A stretch of DNA of 64,000 nt from positions 123,589,573 through 123,653,572 of the forward strand of contig CM035168.1 of NCBI GenBank assembly GCA_020205615.1. The letters are read 5' to 3'. The stretch comes from Panax quinquefolius. Taxonomy: Eukaryota > Streptophyta > Magnoliopsida > Apiales > Araliaceae. A program made the translations under genes and the position numbers. The notes below the pieces were generated by a model that saw only the letters and a program-made list of their open reading frames with translations, had not been told where the DNA came from and made no database searches. Positions 57,661 through 64,000 of the stretch are shown piece by piece; the stretch's first letter is position 1; every line of letters starts with the position of its first letter.

Positions 57661-57834
57661 AAACTCATTCTTCCTTCATTTCTCACCAATTCACTAAAGC
57701 TATAGAGCAATTATTATAGAGAGAAATTGTAGAGAGAAAATCTGTAGAAGAAGAGAAGTATGCTACCTCACTACTCCTATATCCAGTTTCTTTCAAAGGT
57801 AAGGGGTATTTTTTTTTTCATATTCATGAAGAGA

Positions 57835-58330
57835 ACTTATGTTATTCCATTCTTTATTATTCTATTTTAATAACCTGTATACGCGGTCTACCCTATACTT
57901 GGTGAAATTATTATGTTATTCCATTATTTATTATTCTGCTGGAATAACCTGGCTCATAATGGGCATCGCATACACGGTGAAATTATGTTGTTATTCCATT
58001 CTTTATTATTCATTGGAATATCCTCGCTCATGTGTTTTACGCCGGACCTGGTTCCGTTTTTTTATTATTCTCGTTGGAATATCCATGCATCGTTTCGCTT
58101 TTGGGACTGATTCGGTTCCTCTTTTATTATTCTCATTGGAATATCCACATGCATGCGTTTTGTGGGAATTCGTTCCGATTATTTATTATTCATTGGAATG
58201 ACCTGCCATGCTGCAAGCAACCGCATGCATGGTGATTTCGTTGTTATTCCATTCTTTATTATTCATTAGAATATCACATCGGTGCGTATTACGCTTTGAC
58301 CGGTTTCGTTATTTATTATTACATTGGGAT
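57835..58330 (+). repeat. Degenerate ~55-bp tandem repeats in TK-G LTR
   Basis: Units with tctttattattcattggaat followed by a variable catg-containing part, about eight copies. Same array type as 11700-12130. Confidence 0.75.
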
Positions 58331-59706
58331 AACCTTTATATCGCCAAGCACCGCACGCTGGTGATTTCTTTTGTTATTCCGTTCTTTATTATACTCATTT
58401 GGTTAAAGTTTTGACTTTATACTCATCATGAAATATCATTTTATTTGATATTTTACATTACTGATTACTATTCATAAAGTTCTTATTCACCCGATTACTA
58501 TTCACTCTAGTATTATTCACTTGGGTATTGGGGCACTTTTTACACGCTAGGAATACTATTCACAAGTTACTATTCATCAAAATTACTATTCACCCGAATA
58601 TTATTCACTCGGGTATTTGGAGTACTTTTCATGCTCTGAGTACTATTCACGAGGTACAATTCTCAAGTATTATTCACGAGGTACTTATTCACGACGAAAA
58701 ATTGATTCTTTTCTCATCCAAATTATTTTTGGTGCATGAATATTATTCTTGAATTTTACTACTAAAAGAAGTATCATGTTGACAATTTTGGACGTTATTA
58801 ATTCTCGGATAATTTAATTCGTGAACTTATTTTATTGAATTCTTATATCATTGTCATCATCCTCATGTTTATATTATGTTTGAAAGTCATACGCTACCAG
58901 TAGGTATAGATGGACTTGGTATGATTATGACCGTGGATTATTCGGTGTAATCATGGACCGTAATGTTACAAATGATGTGGTAAAAGTCCTCATTGGCCCG
59001 TAATGCATTGATGGATAGTTGTTGGCATGATCATGACCATTAATGAATACATGAATATCCTTGGCCCGTAGTGTATGGTTAATTTGTGGTTGTGATACTT
59101 AAAGAATATCCTGGCCAGTAGTGCAAGGTGATTCGATGATGTGGATTATTTATTGTCGAGTCCCAAATGATAAAAGTGATGAAAAACTTTTTAAATCATA
59201 AAAGATAGTAGATTTTATTCTCTACTGACTCTTTTAATGGATTGTTTTGTTCACCGCAGTTAAACTTGATGTCATTGTATTTTATCGGTTTAACATTGTT
59301 GAAGACTAATGATAATTTATTCTCGCATTATCTTAGTCATAATATTTCTTCTTGGGCTAGTTGAGCTCACCCTTTCCTTCTTTATTCTCTTGTGAAATGA
59401 GAATATACCGGGATTTAGTGGGGAATGGAGTGATGATCCGGATGATAAGATTAGTAGTCCTCACTATTACATTAAATAGTGTGACAATAAATGTAATGAG
59501 GACTGAATTTGAGTTTGTATACTGTCTGTGAGGACTCCATTGAGAGTGGATATTGTCTAGAAGACAATATTCTTGTTTAAACTCTCAGTTTATATTTTGT
59601 CGTATTTTACTACAACAGTTGTATATTTAAGTTTGTATTTGAATTTTTTTGTACCATGTATTTGGCGACTCAAGATGGGTGGTGTATACATTTTAGAGGC
59701 CACGGT

Positions 59707-59723
59707 TGGTATCAAAGCTTAGG
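59707..59723 (+). other. Primer binding site of TK-G
   Basis: TGGTATCAAAGCTTAGG, the best-preserved initiator tRNA-Met type site in the window. Confidence 0.85.
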
Positions 59724-59888
59724 ATATGATCCTCGCTAAGATGTGAGACAAGAACTAGAAGGGGAGAGACGGGAATTCCTTCGCTAGTATGACCTACCTA
59801 AGTTTATTTGGTATTTAAATGGTCGGTCAGAGTATAGGGATAATATGTGATGTGTTAATTAACCCTTGTTTTGTAACAGTATTTGAAA

Positions 59889-61108
59889 ATGGCATCCGAG
59901 AATGTTGAGAACATAAATGGAGCATAGGAGACCGTTGAGTCTCCACATATCAATAACCAGGATAATGTGCATCAGGAATGCGACAATCCTCATGCAAACA
60001 ACAACACTGACCAAATGATGAACGATGGAATGTTCCGAGGCTTCATGCAATTCATGCAACATCAGGTGAGAGCGGCTCCTGTCCAAAATGCAGGTGGAAA
60101 CACTGGCAACTCTCGGACGGTCACCGCCAAACAGTTCAAGGAGCTGGGACCACCGAAGTTTTTTGGAGAGCCAAACAACTTAAAGCGGAGACATGGATAA
60201 AGCAGATCTGTAAGATATTTGATGTCTTGGGATGCTCCGAGGAACAAAAGGTTCCCTTTGCCACCTTCATGTTGCGTGCAGAGGCAGATTACTGGTGGGA
60301 ATTTGTAAAACGTACTCAACCTGCCGCACTGAAGATGACTTGGGAGAAGTTCCAAGAATTGTTCAACGACAAGTACTTTCTCGAAAGTATTCGTCACATG
60401 AAAGAGGTAGAGTTCATTAAACTGGAACAAAACAACATGACCGTGTCGCAGTACGAAGCCAAATTTGCCGAGTTGTCCTGGTTTGAGTCTCATTTGGTTG
60501 ATAATGAAGATAGAATGACGCGAATGTTTCTAAGAGGTTTGAAACCTGAGATACGTCAATATCTTATCTCTCATAAACTGTGTTTGTATTCAGATGTTGT
60601 TAATAGGGCTCAGTTATTAGAGGGTGATAATGACTTAACCCAACCAAAAGAGAGCAGCCGGTAAAATGATAATACCAGTGATAGCAGTCATCGAAGCGGT
60701 GACAATAAGCGTGGAGGGAATCAACATGCCAGAAATGATAACCACTTCGGTGGTAATCATGGCCAAAACAATAAGAATGGATATTTAAAGAAGATGAGAT
60801 TCAACAATGATGGAAAGACGTTAGCACCAGCACCCGTTGTTAAGGAAGGAGAACGACCACCTATCATATGCTTCAAATGCGGAGGGGAGGGACACATCAG
60901 TCCAAACTGCGCGATGCCATCCAAAGCATGTTACAACTGTGGAAGAAAAGGTCACCTGGCCCGATTTTGTCGTGCACCAAAGACAAGTCCAGCTGGGATG
61001 GAGGTATCAAAGGCCATCCCAGACAAAATAAAATCGGTGGTTTCAGGAAGAGCGTTTTTTATGACTTCTCAAAAAGCGAGTGATCCGAACGATGCTATCA
61101 CGGGTTAG
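59889..61108 (+). pseudogene. gag: TK-G gag, nearly intact (two internal stops, one frameshift)
   Basis: ATG at 59889 (MASENVENINGA), then a TAG at codon 13. The frame stays open from there to about 60185 (NDGMFRGFMQFMQHQVRAAP, AKQFKELGPPKFFGEPNN). One base is missing before the ETWIKQ counterpart. The second frame runs from before 60227 (EEQKVPFATFMLRAEADYWW, MTWEKFQELFNDKYF, HMKEVEFIKLEQNNMTVSQ, MFLRGLKPEIRQYLISHK) to a TAA at 60662. It goes on in the same frame to the two zinc knuckles CFKCGGEGHISPNC and CYNCGRKGHLARFC, both complete, and ends at a TAG (61106-61108) before protease. It is the capsid and nucleocapsid precursor, the best copy here. Confidence 0.9.
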
Positions 61109-61488
61109 TTAATTATAAATTATTGCGAAGTCTATACCTTATTAGATACCGGTTCTACCCATTCTTTTATCTCTCTTGCTTGCGTTCAACGTTTAAATTT
61201 GACCCCAGAGAAGTTAGACTTTGACTTATTGATTGAAACTTCATTAGTAGAAACCTTTGTTACCTTCACTGTTTATAAATCTTGTTTTATTCAAATCGAC
61301 ACTTTCACGTTACCTGTTGATCTTATCTCTTTGAAAATACTTGCCTTTGATGTGATTTTAGAAATTGATTAGTTAACTACTCATCATGCTTTTCATAAGG
61401 TTGTTAGCTTTCATATTCCTAACCAACCTGTTATGCGAATTCAAGCAATCAAACCACTAAAGTCAATCATTGTCATACCAAACTATAA
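61109..61488 (+). pseudogene. TK-G aspartic protease, active-site motif intact
   Basis: In frame with gag beyond the TAG. It reads EVYTLLDTGSTHSFISLACV (Asp 61145-61147, Thr, Gly kept), then LTPEKLDFDLLIETSL, LPVDLISLKILAFDVILEID and a stop (TAG for TGG) within the IDWLTT word. After that HKVVSFHIPNQPV is recognisable past a short deletion. It ends at the filler. It would process gag if translated past the stops. Confidence 0.85.
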
Positions 61489-61632
61489 GTAAAGAGCCAT
61501 GATCCTTTTGTTGTTGACTTCCTTGTGTGGAATGCACCGAAGCCATACTTTCTGTAGGCGACGTCGTGAATGACGATGACAAGTTGATAGGTATCAAGGT
61601 GACGTACTATCCAAGTCATGGATGCGAGTTAC
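61489..61632 (+). other. Filler segment in TK-G
   Basis: 144 bp beginning gtaaagagcc and ending with gatgcgagttac. It matches TK-A 5341-5533 (reverse) and TK-F 51093-51226 (reverse). Not part of pol in TK-B or TK-C. No reading frame of note. Confidence 0.72.
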
Positions 61633-62276
61633 AGTTTTGAATGATTTTTCTATTGTTAATAAAATCCCTGACGTATTCTTGAAGACTTCTTAGCCTACCC
61701 TAGAGCGTAAAATCAAAATTTGTATTGACCCCAGTACAAAACCCATTTCTAAAACCCTTAAATATTTCTCCAACCAAAACGAACGTATCATGCGCCAAGG
61801 ACATTGGCTCGAGCTGTTAAAGATTACGACCATACCATTTAATATCATCATGGAAGAGCGAACGTGGTAGCTGAGGCGTTAAGTAGAAGATCGTATGCAT
61901 TTACGAGTGCGATGTTGTTAACACAAAAAACCCATTTCGTATAACTTGCAAATGATGAAGATAGAGTTAAAGACTCTAGAGACCCACGTAAAGATAACGA
62001 ATATATGAGTAGAATCGACTATAATCGATAAAGTTAAAGCCGCTCAAGCTACAGACTCAGAGCTGATAAATGTGAAGAAGAAGGTTCAAGAGGGCGTTAT
62101 TCTAGAAGCAAGAATCGACGAAGAGAAGAAATCTCAACCCTCGATTTAATTGGCCCATTTGAAATACTCGATCGAGTAGGAACTGTGGTTTATAGACTCG
62201 TTTTACCGCCAAGTATGTCGTGTGTTCATAACGTTTTTCACGTATCTATGTTACGTAAATATGTGGACGACTCGAA
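61633..62276 (+). pseudogene. TK-G shortened pol: linker, RNase H end, chromodomain start
   Basis: The linker (gatttttctattgttaataaa, then the counterpart of PISKTP) jumps at about 61760 into the LKYFS-QNE word of RNase H. It reads on as [13 protein letters not shown] and [15 protein letters not shown], with a stop inside. After a piece resembling the region before integrase it jumps again at about 62135 to LIGPFEILDRVGTVVYRL, then LPPSMSCVHNVFHVSMLRKY. TK-H interrupts at 62277. RT and integrase core are absent. Confidence 0.8.
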
Positions 62277-64000
62277 TGTAAGACCCCGAATTTTATGAAA
62301 TAAAAGTATTCAATTTTTCTTATAATTATTATTCAGTAAATGGTTAAATTGATAAAAAGTAAAGTTAAGGGTGATATATGAAATTTTTTCAAAATAAGTA
62401 AGTGGCTATAAAATACTTATGGTTGTCGGGGAATATTCGTTTGGTCGTGGAATATTCTTTTTGTCAGGAATATCCGTACGACTGGCCTTGATCATTTGTG
62501 GGCCCCATAATGTAATAACCGCTTGATGATGAAGAAAATAATGAGTTTGAGTTTTTATAAATAAATGGCGTAGTTATTATAATTAACATCGTTGTAATAT
62601 TCGGTGGTTAAAATACGTTGATACGCGTTGTCAGACAAAGATAACATATGGTATTGCATGATATTTTTGAATTATTGATTCTTACGTAAAAAGGCATTAC
62701 TCAATAATTGTTACGATGAGTTACTATTCAATATTTTATTTTATTGATTCAATAATTGTTGTGTTGATATTTTATATTATTGTTGTTGATAATTATCATC
62801 ATTGCCTGAAGATTTCCCATTATCGGATCAATAATTCATATTATTTGAATAATATTATTAGATAGCATTATTGGCAATGTCTAGAAAGTTCTGTCAAGGA
62901 GAGGTTTCGTCACTTAATTGCGCGCCAGTAAGGAGAAATCCTTATTAGAAAACCCCCTCTTTTCTGGAAACTGCCTGGTTGTCATAATTGTGATTCTGTA
63001 ATATTATTTGTGAATAATTAATTATTTATTTGATGTGGATATAGATGATGGATTTATTTATGTGGTTATAAATGAAGGAATTAATGTTGAAGTATTTTAT
63101 CAGTATTTTGCCGGATTGGAGGTATTAATAGATCAAATCGATTGTTCTTAAAGCTATTATCATGAGTTATAATTTTGATCATCGACCATTTGGATCGTTG
63201 TGATTTTTGGATATATTATACATATATATGTTGAATATATGTTCACAAATTTTAAACGGTTAAATATTAACGTATGATTTGTTATGAATTTTAAAAGGTG
63301 TTGAAATGGTGTTTAAAATCATCCGTTTATGGATTTTAGATATTTTTGGTCTGGAATTTGGAAAAACTTTCTTCTGCAAAGTTGTAGAGAATTCAATTTC
63401 GTGTGGAATGGACATAAAATTAGTATTTTTTGGATAACCGGGCTATTTTCTATGAATTGTTGAAGTTTCAGAAAATAAAATAATTTTTATTAAAATTATG
63501 GGTGGGACCCACTTTTACTTTTCAAAACACATGTGGGCTGCTGGGATTTTTTTTCAGACTTGGCATGCTTTGATGGCTGATGGTTGGTGCGTAGGAAATA
63601 GAGAATAAATAATATTAATTTATTATTTTAGTCTCCTTTGGCGTTCTAGCATTTTCCTATAAATAGGTGTTTATGTTAGAATTGAAAATCACACCAGAAA
63701 CATAAGTTTTCTCTCTCAATATTGTCGAGCATATTTTTTTGAGTATTTAGATACTTTGAGAGTTGTCATTCGGTGCAAATTTCCTTGACTTTTACATCAG
63801 ATATTATATTCCAAATCTCGCTGCTTTCGAGGTAAAGGATTCTAAGGGTTGTTATGTTTTTCATGTTTCGTAACTTTTCAGAACTTCAAAAATTCTGGAA
63901 AAATTTGAAATGATAATTTGATGAGTTTTGTTAATTGTGTCTAAAAATGGCGATTTTTGGATGTATAGATTAAGAGTTATGGATTTTATGAGAAATGACT
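62277..64000 (+). mobile_element. TK-H: family C LTR (solo or element), runs off the window
   Basis: TGTAAGACCCCGAATTTTATG at 62277 is the reverse match of the SOLO-2 end, and the last 110 bp match SOLO-2 37420-37530 in reverse. It carries a TTACGTAAA site (62680), the GCGCGCC block (62825-62985), a TATA box and a splice-donor-like word. Only the first 1.7 kb are in the window, so it could be a solo LTR or a whole element. No gene within. Confidence 0.85.
63658..63666 (+). promoter_or_regulatory. TATA box of TK-H LTR
   Basis: TATAAATAG in attttcc-TATAAATAG-gtgtttatg, 174 bp upstream of ttcgag-GTAAAGG (63831). Confidence 0.62.

Larger units (their letters stand above)
56307..59704 (+). repeat. 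TK-G 5' LTR, chimeric
   Basis: Begins TGTATAATTCC (a mutated TGTAAGACCCC) and ends at about GAGGCCACG before the primer site, 3.4 kb. It has family A-like ends, the GCGCGCC block of family B/C (56850-56955), a 171-bp duplication (57314-57608), TATA box 57652, the 55-bp repeats (57835-58330), a gtgaatagtaactc-type series in reverse (58440-58700), then family A text to the end. Frames at 56426-56617, 57839-58201, 57913-58110, 58032-58235, 58208-58414 and 58528-58752 are LTR-derived. Confidence 0.85.
56307..64000 (+). mobile_element. TK-G: gag-protease-only Tekay-like element, runs off the window
   Basis: A 5' LTR of about 3.4 kb, a good primer site, a nearly whole gag and a protease are followed by a strongly shortened pol: filler, linker, a piece of RNase H, a scrap after integrase and the chromodomain start. 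RT and integrase are deleted, so it is non-autonomous. The junctions of filler and deletion are the same as in TK-A. It is cut at 62277 by TK-H. Its 3' LTR is not in the window. Confidence 0.85.

Noticed and set aside
59707..59723. Possible tRNA gene because of the tRNA-like word
   Set aside because: It is only the 3'-end complement of initiator tRNA-Met next to an LTR, that is a primer binding site.

Overview
This 64-kb window is AT-rich plant nuclear DNA that consists, as far as I can read it, of LTR retrotransposons nested inside one another. I found no host gene, tRNA, rRNA or bacterial-type feature. The plant assignment rests on two element types. One is long-LTR Ty3/gypsy chromoviruses of the Tekay (Del) kind, with an initiator-tRNA-Met type primer site, two zinc knuckles in gag and a chromodomain-like tail after integrase. 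The other is a copia-type element with a 3-kb LTR and a SIRE-like polypurine tract. The species cannot be named from this sequence.

Layout, with working names. The outermost layer is TK-E (minus strand), visible at 32405-34119. Its 3' LTR was hit by TK-D, of which one LTR part remains at 30624-32404. TK-D was hit by TK-C (minus), now in pieces at 1-734, 9286-10789, 20501-23092 and 25889-30623. TK-C was in turn hit three times. TK-A (735-9285, minus) lies in its 3' LTR, TK-B (10790-20500, plus, perfect 5-bp target duplication) in its chromodomain region, and SOLO-1 (23093-25888) in its reverse transcriptase. To the right, TK-E integrase was hit at 34120 by CO-1, a copia-like element on the minus strand that runs past the window end. 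CO-1 carries SOLO-2 (35026-38499), SOLO-3 (40708-42971), TK-F (46506-56039, minus) and TK-G (from 56307, plus). TK-G carries TK-H (from 62277, plus).

Coding content. TK-B and TK-C still show gag, protease, RT, RNase H, integrase and chromodomain in order, but broken by many small indels and stops. TK-E keeps integrase plus chromodomain in one frame with a single stop. TK-F has lost the catalytic part of RT and most of RNase H. TK-A and TK-G share the same internal deletion and the same roughly 150-bp filler, so they belong to one non-autonomous lineage. TK-G keeps a nearly whole gag and an intact protease motif, whereas TK-A has an unrelated coiled-coil-like sequence where gag should be. CO-1 has the most unusual gene, an open frame of about 1,030 codons on the minus strand (46218 down to 43123) interrupted only by in-frame stops and ending close to its 3' LTR.

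Regulatory content. Each full LTR has a TATA box (TATAAATAG type). About 115-175 bp downstream there is often a splice-donor-like word (AAGGTAAGGG type), followed in some families by a tandem-repeat array. Many LTRs share a TTACGTAAG-type site, and those of the B, C and G types share a GC-richer block around GCGCGCC. Some indel differences between copies look like residual assembly error, so individual frameshifts in the high-copy elements should be read with caution.
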